Of a DNA stretch of 64,000 nucleotides, positions 46,186 through 55,884 are shown one piece after another. The position numbers were made by a program, and so were the translations under genes. The DNA is from DASSUW01 sp963844205. Its GTDB lineage: Bacteria > Actinomycetota > Thermoleophilia > Solirubrobacterales > Solirubrobacteraceae. Location of the stretch: contig CAWJNK010000013.1 of assembly GCA_963844205.1 (NCBI GenBank), positions 1 through 64,000 of the forward strand, given 5' to 3'. The first letter of the stretch is position 1. Every line of letters begins with the position of its first letter. Below the pieces are notes generated by a model. It searched no databases and had not been told where the DNA came from. It saw only the letters and a program-made list of their open reading frames with translations.

Positions 46186-48333
46186 TCAGCCGAGGAGGAG
46201 CCAGCGCCCGACCGACGGGATGCCGCCGGCGTCGACGGCGAACACCAGGTACCAGCCGCCCGGCGCCAGCGTGCGCCTGCGCGGGAGCTGCAGCCGCAGC
46301 CGCCCCGGCCCGGTCACCTCGAACGGCACGTCGATCAGCCGCTGGTCGTTGTTGAAGGCATGCGTGACGGCGCTGGGCCGGACCAGGCTCACCTCGCGCA
46401 GGCGGTCGGCATCCGGCGAGGTGGCGGCGAGCCGCGCGCCGTGGCGGGCGCGATCGCGGCTGAGCTCGAGCCGCGGGCGCGCGCCGCCGAACAGGTACGG
46501 CGGGAGGAAGACCTCGATCCGCAGCTCGTCGTCGCGCGGCCGCGGGTTCGAGCCGGCGGTGATGACGCGCCCGTCTGGGGTCAGAAGTGCGATCGAGTGG
46601 TAGAGCCGCGGGACGCGCGACTTCGCCGCTTCGGTCCAGCGCCCGGTGCGGGGGTCGTAGAGCTCGGCGTGCAGCGCGGCTTCCACGCGGTGCTCTTCGA
46701 CCCGGGCGCCCCCGTTGGCCAGCACCGTGCGGTCGGGCAGCAGCGTGCCGTTGAGGTGCATGCGCGCGTGGTGGAGCGAGGCGGCGCGCCGGTAGCGCGG
46801 CTCGGCGGCCGCGAGGTCGGCGATCGCGACGCTGTCGGTGGCGACGTGCGGTGCCCGCTCGTGCGGATGGTGGTCGTCGTCGCCGTGGTCGTGGATGTCC
46901 GCGCCGCCGCCGCCGATGATCATCACGCGCTGGTCCTGCGCCGGCCCGAGCAGCACGCTGGTGGCCTGGTTGCGCAGGTCGGCGGCCGGCAGCCCGGGCA
47001 CGACGGCCGGGCGGCCGTCCGACGGCTTCCAGGTCTGCGGCCGCGCCCCCCGGTTGCCGCTCATCTGGCCGCCGGAGTAGAAGACGCGGCCGTCGGCGAG
47101 CAGGAACAGGTGCGCGTACCAGGGCAGCAGCCCCGGCGACGGCAGGTTCCGCCAGCCACGACCGGGCTCGTAGACCTCGGGCACGCGGTCGAGCTGGCCG
47201 TCGGCGCCGCGGCCGGAGACCGAGAGCACGCGACCGTCGCCGAGCGTGAGCAGCGTGGGGTACCAGCGGGCCCGCACCATCCTGCGCACGCGCGCCCATT
47301 TGAGCGTCTGCGGGTTGAAGGTGAGCGCGTCGCGCAGGCCGCGGAACGGGCCGTAGCGACTCGTTCCGCCAGCGGACAGGAGCCGCCCACCGGGCAGGAA
47401 CGTCTGGCCGGCACAGAAGAGGTCGATCGGCGTGCGGGGCGCGGTGAAGCGAGCGCTCGGGTAGTGCCAGACGCGCGTGCGGAACCGGTGCGCCTCGTGG
47501 TCGTTCACGTCGGCTCCCGAGCCGGCGAAGAACAGCACGTCGCCGGTGTGCAGCAGGGCGGCGTGGACGGCGAGGATCTGGGAGTCGAAGTCGAGGATGC
47601 GCCAGGCGCCCAGCTCGGCCGCCTGGGCGGTATCGAGCTCGGGCGCCGCGGCGCGGAAGGTCCCGCCCGCCATCGCGACCAGGTCGGTGCCCGCGAAGGC
47701 GGCCGACACGGTGCGCTCGTCCGGCCAGTGGGGCAGCTCGCTCCAAGTGCCCCAGCCGTCGGAGGCCCGGCCGGTGGCGTCGAGCCCCCAGCCGACGGTA
47801 TGTGCGCCCGCGCTCAGCACGAGCAGCTCGGGCCGCCCGTCCCCGTCGAGATCGGCAGCCGCGGCGCCGAGGTCGGCCGCCGGGCGCCAGTCCGGGATCG
47901 CGACCCAGTCGCTCCAGCGCTCGACGGCCCCGTCCGCGCGCAGCCCGAAGCCGACGCGGTAGCAGCCGGCGATGACGGCGATCAGCGCAGGGCGCCCGTC
48001 GAGGTCGGCAACCGCCAGGTCCCCGCCGTCGCCGGGCGGGTCGGGGACGGCGCGCCAGCGGCTCCAGCCCGCGGTGACCGCGCCGTCCTCCCCCAGCCCG
48101 CGCCCGATCCGGTAGCGGCTGCCGGCGAGCACGACCGCGGCGCGGGCGCCGTCGAGCTCGGCCAGCGCCAGGCCGGCGGTCGCCACGGCGGGCCAGCCCG
48201 GCACGTCGTGCCACGGGCCCCAGGCCTCGCGGCGGCGGACGCGGTAGCGCCCGCTGCCCAGCACCACGAGGTCCTCTCCCGCACCCGCGGCGCCGACGGC
48301 GTCGCCTGCCCGCCAGTCCGGGACGTTCGCCAT
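46186..48333 (-). CDS. Galactose-oxidase/glyoxal-oxidase-like copper protein
   Basis: 715 residues. The N-terminal 240 residues are FG-GAP-like repeats (AVADLDGRPALIAVIAG, AAADLDGDGRPELLVLSAG). The seven-bladed kelch propeller follows, then a C-terminal DUF1929 domain. The copper/radical residues of the family are all in place: Cys in DLFCAGQTF, Tyr in ARWYPTLLTLGDG, Tyr-His in LYHSIALLTPDG and His in AVTHAFNN. It should oxidise primary alcohols or aldehydes to give H2O2. Family members are usually secreted, but no signal peptide is seen here (MANVPDWRAGD). It lies 86 bases after the amine-oxidase-like gene on the same strand. Confidence 0.85.
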   Translation of the reverse strand: MANVPDWRAGDAVGAAGAGEDLVVLGSGRYRVRRREAWGPWHDVPGWPAVATAGLALAELDGARAAVVLAGSRYRIGRGLGEDGAVTAGWSRWRAVPDPPGDGGDLAVADLDGRPALIAVIAGCYRVGFGLRADGAVERWSDWVAIPDWRPAADLGAAAADLDGDGRPELLVLSAGAHTVGWGLDATGRASDGWGTWSELPHWPDERTVSAAFAGTDLVAMAGGTFRAAAPELDTAQAAELGAWRILDFDSQILAVHAALLHTGDVLFFAGSGADVNDHEAHRFRTRVWHYPSARFTAPRTPIDLFCAGQTFLPGGRLLSAGGTSRYGPFRGLRDALTFNPQTLKWARVRRMVRARWYPTLLTLGDGRVLSVSGRGADGQLDRVPEVYEPGRGWRNLPSPGLLPWYAHLFLLADGRVFYSGGQMSGNRGARPQTWKPSDGRPAVVPGLPAADLRNQATSVLLGPAQDQRVMIIGGGGADIHDHGDDDHHPHERAPHVATDSVAIADLAAAEPRYRRAASLHHARMHLNGTLLPDRTVLANGGARVEEHRVEAALHAELYDPRTGRWTEAAKSRVPRLYHSIALLTPDGRVITAGSNPRPRDDELRIEVFLPPYLFGGARPRLELSRDRARHGARLAATSPDADRLREVSLVRPSAVTHAFNNDQRLIDVPFEVTGPGRLRLQLPRRRTLAPGGWYLVFAVDAGGIPSVGRWLLLG

Positions 48334-48419
48334 GCGCGGACCCTAACTCGGCGCAGCACCGGGTTCTTCGACGGCGCCGCCGCCGGCGCCACGTCGCGGT
48401 GTCGCGCGCAGCGGCTCCG

Positions 48420-49967
48420 TCACCAGCGGTCCGGCCTCAGCGTCGGGCCCACGATGTGGCCGCCGCCCGCCGCGTGGTGGTTCGCGTGCGCCGTCTCGTG
48501 CTTGAAGTGGCCGGCGTACCAGACGACCACGTTCGCGCCCACGATCGACTCGCCGTTCACGAAGGCGTCGAGGTGCGCGCGCGTCGACGTCGCCACCGCG
48601 CTGTCGTCGATCTGGTTCGAGCGGTACCGGAGCGCCCAGAGGTCGCCGACGCCGTAGCCGTCCGCCTCGCCGTCGTGTGCGCCCGGCGTGATCACGTAAC
48701 CCGAGTTGCTGCCCTGGCTGCGGACGCGCCAGCGGCGCTTGCGGCCGGGGTTCTTCGCGCGCCGGACCTCGTGCCTGAGCACGTGCCACGCGTCGGGATG
48801 GCCGGGCAGCGGCGGGTCGTTGTGCTCGAGCACGACGTCGTCGCCGGCGCCGCCGATGTCGAAGTCGAGCCGCCAGTACGCATGGTGGTGGTGGGTCCTG
48901 CAGACGCACGAGCTGTTGACGGCATCGAACCCGAAGCGCGGCTTGATCGTCCCGTCCGCGTGCAGCCGCCAGCGGCTGACGTAGCGGTACCAGCCGGCCG
49001 TCAGCTCGCTCACGAGGACGACCTCCTCCCCGTCGACGTAGACGGCGACGCCGGCGAAGTTCCCCTGGTCGCTGTGGGACTCGAGGATCGTCTCGGCGGG
49101 CTGCGGGCAGAGCCGGAAGCCGGGCGCCACGGCGGCGCCGGTGGCCTTGAAGCGGCTCTCCTCGTTCTGCCAGTCGCGGTACGGGCCGCAGGCGTCGTTC
49201 TCGTAGCGGACGTTGAGGATCGGCACGTGCGCGCGCCGGAGCACGCGCTTGCCCCGGTAGGCGACGCCGCGCAGCTCGACGGCCGAGCCCTGCGCGCCGG
49301 ACGAGGCCGCGGGGCGAACCGCGATCAGCCTCCACAGCCGCTCACCGTCGCGGGAGACCGTGATGCGCGCCGCGCCGGCGCGGGCGTAGACGGAGGCCTG
49401 GCCGGCGTCGGGGATCCCGCAGCGGCGGGCCTCTGCGAGCGAGGTGGGCGGCGCGTTGCCGTCGAACCGCACGACCTCGCGACGGCCGAGCTTGACGCCG
49501 ACGATCTCGTGCCCGTCGTCGCCGTCGGCCGGGCGCAGGCCGACCGTCACGGTTCGCTCCATGCGCCCGTCGGGCAGCTCCTCCTCCACGAGCGGCGGCA
49601 TCGAGCGGTAGGTGGCCAGGCGGCCGTCGCGCAGCTTCGGGCCGAGCTCCGGGTCCTCGCCGACGACCTCGATCGCAGCGGCGAGCTCGTCCGGGCTTGG
49701 GAGCGGCTGCCGGGCGGTCGCGACGACGCGGGTCGGCGCGCCGCCGTCGAGCGGGACGTCGACCAGGAGCGCCTGCTCCTCCTCGTAGTCGTAGACCGTG
49801 GCCCGCACCACCTCGGGCGGGACGGGCTCGGCGCCGGCGTCGAGCGGCTGGAGGCCGATCAGCCTGGCGTTCGTGCGCGCGCGCTTCAGCGCGGTCTGCG
49901 CCGCCTCGGCGACGCGGTCGGGATCGGGGCCCCACGGCTCCACGGTCACCTCGAGCGGTCCGGGCAT
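48420..49967 (-). CDS. Copper amine oxidase-like protein with altered cofactor motif
   Basis: 515 residues. Its second half aligns with the catalytic domain of copper amine oxidases: YVSRWRLHADGTIKPRF, the HxH copper pair in THHHHAYWRLDFDIGG, VGDLWALRYRSNQ, and VVVWYAGHFKHETAHANHH near the end. The tyrosine that becomes TPQ normally sits in T-x-x-N-Y-D/E-Y. Here it reads TAGWYRY: the Tyr is kept but the flanking Asn and Asp/Glu are not. Cofactor formation is therefore doubtful. No signal peptide. GAGAGGA precedes the ATG at 49967. It probably forms an operon with the galactose-oxidase-like gene. Confidence 0.75.
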   Translation of the reverse strand: MPGPLEVTVEPWGPDPDRVAEAAQTALKRARTNARLIGLQPLDAGAEPVPPEVVRATVYDYEEEQALLVDVPLDGGAPTRVVATARQPLPSPDELAAAIEVVGEDPELGPKLRDGRLATYRSMPPLVEEELPDGRMERTVTVGLRPADGDDGHEIVGVKLGRREVVRFDGNAPPTSLAEARRCGIPDAGQASVYARAGAARITVSRDGERLWRLIAVRPAASSGAQGSAVELRGVAYRGKRVLRRAHVPILNVRYENDACGPYRDWQNEESRFKATGAAVAPGFRLCPQPAETILESHSDQGNFAGVAVYVDGEEVVLVSELTAGWYRYVSRWRLHADGTIKPRFGFDAVNSSCVCRTHHHHAYWRLDFDIGGAGDDVVLEHNDPPLPGHPDAWHVLRHEVRRAKNPGRKRRWRVRSQGSNSGYVITPGAHDGEADGYGVGDLWALRYRSNQIDDSAVATSTRAHLDAFVNGESIVGANVVVWYAGHFKHETAHANHHAAGGGHIVGPTLRPDRW

Positions 49968-50095
49968 GCCGTCGATCCTCTCACGATCCGCGTGGGATGC
50001 GGACGGCAGGATCCGCGGGACGATGGTCTCGACGCGGAAGCGGGCCGGTTCGTGCCGGTGTCCGGCCCGAACGGTCAGAAGCAGTGGGTCAGGGT

Positions 50096-50302
50096 CTAGC
50101 CGACCTGCGGGCCGCTGAGCTGGGCGCGCAGCGTGGCGATCTCGGTGACGACGAGGCCGAAGTAGGTGGCGCGGGAGGCTTCGATGTCGTTCTCGAGGTC
50201 GCCCATGTAGAGGGCGTTCTCGCCAAGGCCGGCCTCGACCGCGTCGAGGCGCTCGGCCTCCAAGCGGCGGAGCTTCGTCAGTGCGTCGAGGGCGGCGGTC
50301 AT
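50096..50302 (-). CDS. Small hypothetical protein
   Basis: 68 residues from the ATG at 50302 (MTAALDALTKLRRLEAERLD). It is mostly helical with Leu/Ala/Glu heptads and ends LRAQLSGPQVG. It may form a short coiled coil. No known family. Confidence 0.5.
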   Translation of the reverse strand: MTAALDALTKLRRLEAERLDAVEAGLGENALYMGDLENDIEASRATYFGLVVTEIATLRAQLSGPQVG

Positions 50303-50445
50303 GGCGCACAGAATCACGCCGCGGGGCCCTCGGGCCAATGCGGGCAGGCTCGTGTCCTGGCGGCGGCGATCCAGCATGTCGGGGTACGGTCAGCCGCCCG
50401 CGACGGCCGGGGCAGCCCGACACAATGTCGCGCCGGGACGAACTT

Positions 50446-50620
50446 CGAACTTCGGCATTGAGAGGAGCACGGGACGGTGCATTTCTCCCCAATTTCGTGG
50501 ACGCGGCCCGGCGTTGGGGAGAAACGCACCGTATCGGTGCGCAACTGCCCAACGGGCCGTGGGGTCGCGCACGGTTGGGGAGAAATGCACCGCCTCCCTA
50601 CCCAGCGCAGTTGACGTTCG
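50446..50620. repeat. Inverted-repeat element, copy B (about 175 bp)
   Basis: The left end is CGAACTTCGGCATTGAG, the right end CAGCGCAGTTGACGTTCG. The arms GGTGCATTTCTCCCCAA and TTGGGGAGAAATGCACC are perfect inverted repeats, and an inner GTTGGG..GCACC/GGTGC..CCCAAC pair makes a second stem. It lies right at the stop of the 50621-50884 gene. See copies A (9342) and C (62843). Confidence 0.8.
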
Positions 50621-50884
50621 TCAGCCGCGCCAGCGCAGCGTCAAACGGTCCGGCGAGACGGCGACGATGTCGACGTCCTCCATCCGACCCGGCGAGGCGG
50701 TCGGCTTGTCCGCCGGGCCCGGGCCGTAGACCAGCACCTCGCCGCCGGGCCGGAACTCGATCCCGCGGCGCCCCCGCGCCGGCGGCAGCTCGGTGCCGGC
50801 CGGGCGGTAGACGTGGACGTCGCCCTCGTCCTCCTCGCGCGCGTGCACCCAGCGGCGGTACAGCTCGGGAGGCGGGTCGCCCAT
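50621..50884 (-). CDS. Small hypothetical protein
   Basis: 87 residues from the ATG at 50884. Pattern PPPELYRRWVHAREEDEGDVHVYRP ... RRGIEFRPGGEVLVYGPGPAD ... VAVSPDRLTLRWRG looks like a small beta-rich protein. I recall similar actinobacterial hypotheticals but no function. Confidence 0.55.
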   Translation of the reverse strand: MGDPPPELYRRWVHAREEDEGDVHVYRPAGTELPPARGRRGIEFRPGGEVLVYGPGPADKPTASPGRMEDVDIVAVSPDRLTLRWRG

Positions 50885-51130
50885 GGCGCAAGCGTACGGC
50901 CTTGCGCGCGCCGCGGCGGCGGGACTAGATGACTGATTCCACGACCCCCGCACTCGCCTGGGCGCGTCCCGCGGCGCCGGATCGGCACCCACTGAAGGGG
51001 CCCGTGGCTCCGCCACTGTGCCCCTCGCGCGGTCACCGCCCGGCATCCACGGTACGCGGCCATGCGGGCACGCGGGCCGCGGAATCAATCATCTAGGGTC
51101 GGTCGAGGCATCAGCGACCAAGGAGGCCCG

Positions 51131-52282
51131 ATGGCAGAGGACGAGGCACCCGTGCGCCGACACTGCGCGGCGATCGAGGTCCACCGCCAGCTACTCAACG
51201 CCGACCCCGACTACGCCGCGGCCCGGGCGCAGATCGAGGACCAGACCGACGCCGACCAGGCCCGCGGCTTCGCCGCCGCCGCCCCGCGCACGCGCACGAT
51301 CCCGACCGTGGTGCACGTCGTCTACAAGAACGACCGCCAGAACATCTCGAACGCGCAGATCAACAGCCAGATCCGCATCCTCAACGAGGACTTCCGGATG
51401 AAGAACGCCGACCGCACGAAGGTGCCGGACGTGTTCAAGCCGCTGCAGGCGGACGCGCGGATCCAGTTCAAGCTCGCGACGAAGGACGTGTTCGGCAACG
51501 CGTCGAGCGGCATCACCCGCACCCGCACGGCCGTGCCCTCGTTCAGCTTCGACGAAGGCGTGAAGTCGAGCCGCACCGGCGGCGCCGACCCCTGGCCCGC
51601 CCGTCGCTACCTGAACATCTGGGTCTGCAACCTCGGCGAAGGGCTGCTCGGCTACGCGCAGTTCCCGGGCGGCCCGTGGGCGACCGACGGCGTCGTGATC
51701 CTGCACACCGCCTTCGGCGACACCGGCACCGCCCGCGCGCCGTTCGACAAGGGCCGCACCACGACCCACGAGGTCGGTCACTGGCTCAACCTGTTCCACA
51801 TCTGGGGCGACGACGGGACCGGCTGCCGCGGCACCGACCACTGTCCCGACACGCCGAACCAGGCGAGCGAGAACTACGGCGAGCCGACGTTCCCCCACGT
51901 CTCGTGCAACAACGGTCCGAACGGAGACCTGTTCATGGACTACATGGACTACGTCGACGACGTCGCGATGTTCATGTACACCGGCGGCCAGGCCACCCGC
52001 ATGAACGGCGCGCTGAACGGCTGGCGCAAGAAGCTGTTCGAGAGCGTGCCGCGCTTCCCGGGGATCCTCGGCCCGAGCCCCCGCCGCCGGCCCGCCGTCA
52101 AGCGGGTGCAGGAGGAGCTGCGCGACCGCTGGGACCACCCGGACCTCCGCGCGGACGGCGTCTACGCGGAGAAGACCGAGCGGATCGTCCGCACCTTCCA
52201 GCAGCGCCGCCACGGCGCTCCCTGGCGCCTTCCGGTGGACGGCAAGGTGGGCAAGAAGACCTGGGCGGCGATCTTCGCGTAA
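51131..52282 (+). CDS. M43-family (pappalysin-like) zinc metalloprotease with a C-terminal peptidoglycan-binding-like domain
   Basis: 383 residues. The zinc site is TTHEVGHWLNLFHIWGD (HExxHxxGxxH) and the Met-turn is LFMDYMDYVDD. Cysteines CRGTDHCPD and SCNN follow the family. From about residue 310, VKRVQEELRDRWDHPDLRADG ... GKVGKKTWAAIFA resembles a peptidoglycan-binding repeat. An AGGAGG site precedes the ATG. No signal peptide is seen, which is odd for a protease of this family. Confidence 0.88.
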   Translation: MAEDEAPVRRHCAAIEVHRQLLNADPDYAAARAQIEDQTDADQARGFAAAAPRTRTIPTVVHVVYKNDRQNISNAQINSQIRILNEDFRMKNADRTKVPDVFKPLQADARIQFKLATKDVFGNASSGITRTRTAVPSFSFDEGVKSSRTGGADPWPARRYLNIWVCNLGEGLLGYAQFPGGPWATDGVVILHTAFGDTGTARAPFDKGRTTTHEVGHWLNLFHIWGDDGTGCRGTDHCPDTPNQASENYGEPTFPHVSCNNGPNGDLFMDYMDYVDDVAMFMYTGGQATRMNGALNGWRKKLFESVPRFPGILGPSPRRRPAVKRVQEELRDRWDHPDLRADGVYAEKTERIVRTFQQRRHGAPWRLPVDGKVGKKTWAAIFA

Positions 52283-52374
52283 GCCTTGATCCAGGCTACG
52301 TTTGCCTTCGGTCCGGAGCCTCGGCTACGCTCGCAATTCGCCCCAAGGAGGCGGGAAGCCTGGCATCCCCGGAT

Positions 52375-55300
52375 GTGACCATCGAACTGTGTGGCTCTCT
52401 CTCGGTCAGCGTCGATGGACGCAGACGCGAGGGAGACCTCCCCGGTCGACAGGGGCGCCTCGCCCTTGCCCACCTGGCGCTCAACCGAAGCCGCGCGGTC
52501 ACGCGTGAGCGGCTGATCGCCGCGTTGTGGGGCGAGGACGCTCCCGCGGGCCACGCGCAGGCGCTCAATGTCGTGCTCTCAAAGCTCCGGCGCGCGCTCG
52601 GCCCGGAGGTCCTCGAGAACGCCGGTGAGCGGGCGGTACAGCTCACGCAGCAGGCGAGCGTCGACCTCGACACCGCGCAGCCCGCGCTCGACGCCGCGTT
52701 CGCGGCGCGCGACCGCGGCGACTGGCCGGCCGTCGTCGAGGCCGCGGGCCGCGTCACCGAGCTGGCAGGTGCCGGCCTCCTGCCCGGCTACGAGGCGCCG
52801 TGGCTGGAGGAGCCGCGCCGCCGGCTCGAGGAGCTCGGCCTGCAGGCGCGCGAGCTGCGCGGCGACGCCGGCCTGGCGGTCGGTGGCGCCGAGTTGGCGC
52901 CCGCCGAGCGCGCGGCGCAGGAGCTCGTGGAGCTGGCGCCGTTCCGCGAGAGCGGCTACCTGCTGCTGATGCGGGTCCGCGAGGCGCAGGGCAACCTCGT
53001 CGAGGCGCTGCGGGTCCACGAGCGGCTCCGCACGCTCCTCCGCGACGAGCTCGGGGTCGCGCCCGGCCCCCAGGTCCAGGCCGAGTTCGAGCGGCTGTTG
53101 AAGGCCGAGCGCGAGGAGCCCGCCCCCGCCCGCGCGACGGCTCCGCGCGCGCCCGAGCCCGAAGCCGCGCAGCCGTACTTCGCCACCCGCAGCGGCGCCG
53201 CCTTCGTCGGCCGCCGCGGCGAGCTGGAGCGCCTGCGCGAGTACCTCGACCGCGCAAACGAGGGCCGGCGCCAGCTCGTCCTCCTCGAGGGCGAGCCCGG
53301 CATCGGCAAGACCCGCCTGGCGATGCAGTTCATGGAGGCCTGCGAGGCCGACGGCGCGCTCACGCTCTACGGCCGCTGCGACGCCGAGACGCTCGTCCCC
53401 TACCAGCCGTTCGTGGAAGCGCTGCGCGGCTATCTCTCGCGCGCGCCCGACCAGGTCGCCCACTGGAGCGCACACCACGGCGCCGAGCTCGGGCGCGTGG
53501 TGCCCGAGGTCGCCGCCGCCGGGGAGCCGGCCGGAGGCCCCGAGGAGGAGGAGCGCTACCGCCTGTTCGACGCCGTGTCCGAGGTGCTCAACGAGATCGC
53601 CCGCCGCCAGCCGGTCGTGCTCGTGCTCGACGACCTGCACTGGGCCGACAAGCCGACGCTGCTCATGCTGCGCCAGCTCGTCCGCGCCGCGGGCGAGTCG
53701 CCGCTGCTGATCCTGGCCACGATCCGCGACACCGAGCGCCCGACCCCGCTCGTCGACATGCTGGTGCAGCTCCGGCGCGAGCACTTCTTCGAGCGGATCG
53801 AGCTGAGCGGGCTCGACGAGGTGGACGCCAGCGCGCTGATCGGAGAGTTCGGCCCCCAGAGCATCCCCGACCACGTCAACCGCGCGCTGTGGGAGGAGAC
53901 CAAGGGGAACCCGTTCTTCCTCGAGGAGATGATCCGCCACCTCGGCACCGCGACGTTCGCGGCCGAGAGCAACGGCTGGCCGCTCGAGCTCCCCGAGGGC
54001 ATCCGCGAGCTGATCGGCCGCCGGCTCGCGACCCTCTCCGAGCGCACCAGCGACGTGCTGACCACCGCCGCCGTGATGGGCCGCGAGTTCCGCGTCGAGG
54101 TGCTGGAGGAGCTCGGCCCGCTCGACGAGGACGAGCTCGACGAGGTGGTCGAGGAGAGCGTGACCGCGCACGTCATCGCGGAGGTGCCCGGCGTCTACGG
54201 GCGCTGCAGCTTCACCCACGCGCTGATCCGCCAGACGCTCTACGACGGGCTCACCGCCACCCGCCGCGCGCGCCTGCACCTGCGCGTCGGCGAGGCGCTC
54301 GAGCGGCTCTCCGCCGAGGCCCCCGAGCCGCCGCTGGCCGAGCTCGCCCACCACTTCTTCCTCGCACCCCCGGCGCGCGGCGCGCCGAAGGCGGTCGAGT
54401 ACGCCGAGCGGGCGGCCAAGCGCGCGGCCGGCGCGCTCGCCTACGAGGAGGCGGCGCGGCTGTACGAGGTCGCGCTGCGCGCGCTCGAGCACGCCGGTGG
54501 CGACGCCGAGCACCGCTGCCGCCTCCTGCTCGCCCTCGGCGACGCGCAGAACAAGGCCGGCGACACGCTCGACGCCCGGCGGACGTTCACCGCCGCCGCC
54601 GACATCGCACGCGCGCTCGGCTCGCCGCGACTACTGGCGCAGTCCGCGCTCGGCTTGGGCACGCGCGGCGTCATGCTCGGTGGGATCGTCGACGAGGCGC
54701 TGGTCGCCGTGCTCGAGGAGGCGCTCGCCGCGCTCGGCGAGAGCGATCCGGGGCTGCGCGCCCGGCTGCTCGCCCGCCTGGCGATCGAGCTCAGCTTCTC
54801 GGAGGCGCGTGAGCGCCGTGCCGCGCTGGCCGGCGAGGCGCTGGAGATCGCCCGCCGCGTCGGCGACCCGCGCGGGCTGGGCTTCGCGCTCGCCGCCCGC
54901 CACTGGTCGCTGTGGGGCCCCGGCAACGTGCAGGAGCGGCTCGAGGCCGCGAACGAGCTGCTCGGCCTCGCCGAGAGCTCCGGCGACGAGCGGCTCGCGA
55001 TCGTCGGTCACCGCTGGCGGATGATCGACCTGCTCGAGCTCGGCGACATCGACGCGGTCGACATCGAGATCGACGCGCACGCGCAGGTCGCCGCCCGTGG
55101 CAAGCGCCTGGCGGACGAGCTCTACTCGCACCTCTATCGCTCGATGCGGCTGCTGCTGGCCGGCGAGTTCGAGCAGGCGGAGGCCGAGGGCTGGGCGGCG
55201 GTCGCGCTCGGCAACCGCGTCCAGGACCCCAACACCGGCAACGCCACGCTGCTGCAGGCCTGCACGCTGCGGCGCGAGCGCGGCGGGTTCGAGCGGCTCG

Positions 55301-55884
55301 AGGGCCCGGTCCGCGCGTACGCGGAGCGGTTCGCCGCGATCCCGGGCTGGCGCTGCGTCCTGGCCCACCTGCTCGCGGAGACCGGCCGCGTCGACGAGGC
55401 ACGTGAGATCCTCGACGCGTTCGGTGCCGAGGACTTCCGCGGCCTCCCGCTCGACGGGATCTGGCTCGGCGCCGTCGGATACCTCGCCGAGACCGCGGCC
55501 GCGATCGGCGACCCGACGCACGCCGCGGCGCTGCACGACCTGCTCGAGCCATACGCCGACCGCAACGTGGCGGTCGGCTGGGCCTCGACCTGCACCGGCT
55601 CCGCCGCGCGGCACCTCGGCCTGCTCGCCGACCTGCTGGGCCGCCGCAAGCCGGCGATCGCCTACTTCGAGACCGCCCTGGCGATGAACGAGCGCATGCG
55701 CGCGCGGCCGTGGGTGGCGCGCACGCAGGTCGAGTTCGCGCGGCTGCTCGCGCAGAAGCCGGCCGGGCGCGACCGGGCCGCCGAGCTGCTCGAAGCCGGG
55801 CGCGCCGAGGCGCAGCGGCTGGGCCTGCCGCGCCTCGTCGAGCTCGCCGAGCAGGTCCGCGCGGGCGCGACGGTCATGCCCTGA
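52375..55884 (+). CDS. BTAD/AAA/TPR transcriptional regulator (SARP-like large regulator)
   Basis: About 1169 residues. N-terminal OmpR-like winged helix (about 1-90, LIAALWGEDAPAGHAQALNV), then the BTAD helical domain (about 95-245), a STAND-type AAA ATPase (Walker A LEGEPGIGKTRLAMQF at about 305; Walker B VVLVLDDLHWADKPT), and a long TPR-like C-terminal region. Such proteins activate nearby or pathway genes when the ATPase module binds its signal. The GTG at 52375 is conservative. A CTG at 52360, 8 bases after AAGGAGG, would add five residues and has a better-placed ribosome-binding site. The end overlaps the convergent TPR gene by 11 bases. Confidence 0.88.
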   Translation: MTIELCGSLSVSVDGRRREGDLPGRQGRLALAHLALNRSRAVTRERLIAALWGEDAPAGHAQALNVVLSKLRRALGPEVLENAGERAVQLTQQASVDLDTAQPALDAAFAARDRGDWPAVVEAAGRVTELAGAGLLPGYEAPWLEEPRRRLEELGLQARELRGDAGLAVGGAELAPAERAAQELVELAPFRESGYLLLMRVREAQGNLVEALRVHERLRTLLRDELGVAPGPQVQAEFERLLKAEREEPAPARATAPRAPEPEAAQPYFATRSGAAFVGRRGELERLREYLDRANEGRRQLVLLEGEPGIGKTRLAMQFMEACEADGALTLYGRCDAETLVPYQPFVEALRGYLSRAPDQVAHWSAHHGAELGRVVPEVAAAGEPAGGPEEEERYRLFDAVSEVLNEIARRQPVVLVLDDLHWADKPTLLMLRQLVRAAGESPLLILATIRDTERPTPLVDMLVQLRREHFFERIELSGLDEVDASALIGEFGPQSIPDHVNRALWEETKGNPFFLEEMIRHLGTATFAAESNGWPLELPEGIRELIGRRLATLSERTSDVLTTAAVMGREFRVEVLEELGPLDEDELDEVVEESVTAHVIAEVPGVYGRCSFTHALIRQTLYDGLTATRRARLHLRVGEALERLSAEAPEPPLAELAHHFFLAPPARGAPKAVEYAERAAKRAAGALAYEEAARLYEVALRALEHAGGDAEHRCRLLLALGDAQNKAGDTLDARRTFTAAADIARALGSPRLLAQSALGLGTRGVMLGGIVDEALVAVLEEALAALGESDPGLRARLLARLAIELSFSEARERRAALAGEALEIARRVGDPRGLGFALAARHWSLWGPGNVQERLEAANELLGLAESSGDERLAIVGHRWRMIDLLELGDIDAVDIEIDAHAQVAARGKRLADELYSHLYRSMRLLLAGEFEQAEAEGWAAVALGNRVQDPNTGNATLLQACTLRRERGGFERLEGPVRAYAERFAAIPGWRCVLAHLLAETGRVDEAREILDAFGAEDFRGLPLDGIWLGAVGYLAETAAAIGDPTHAAALHDLLEPYADRNVAVGWASTCTGSAARHLGLLADLLGRRKPAIAYFETALAMNERMRARPWVARTQVEFARLLAQKPAGRDRAAELLEAGRAEAQRLGLPRLVELAEQVRAGATVMP

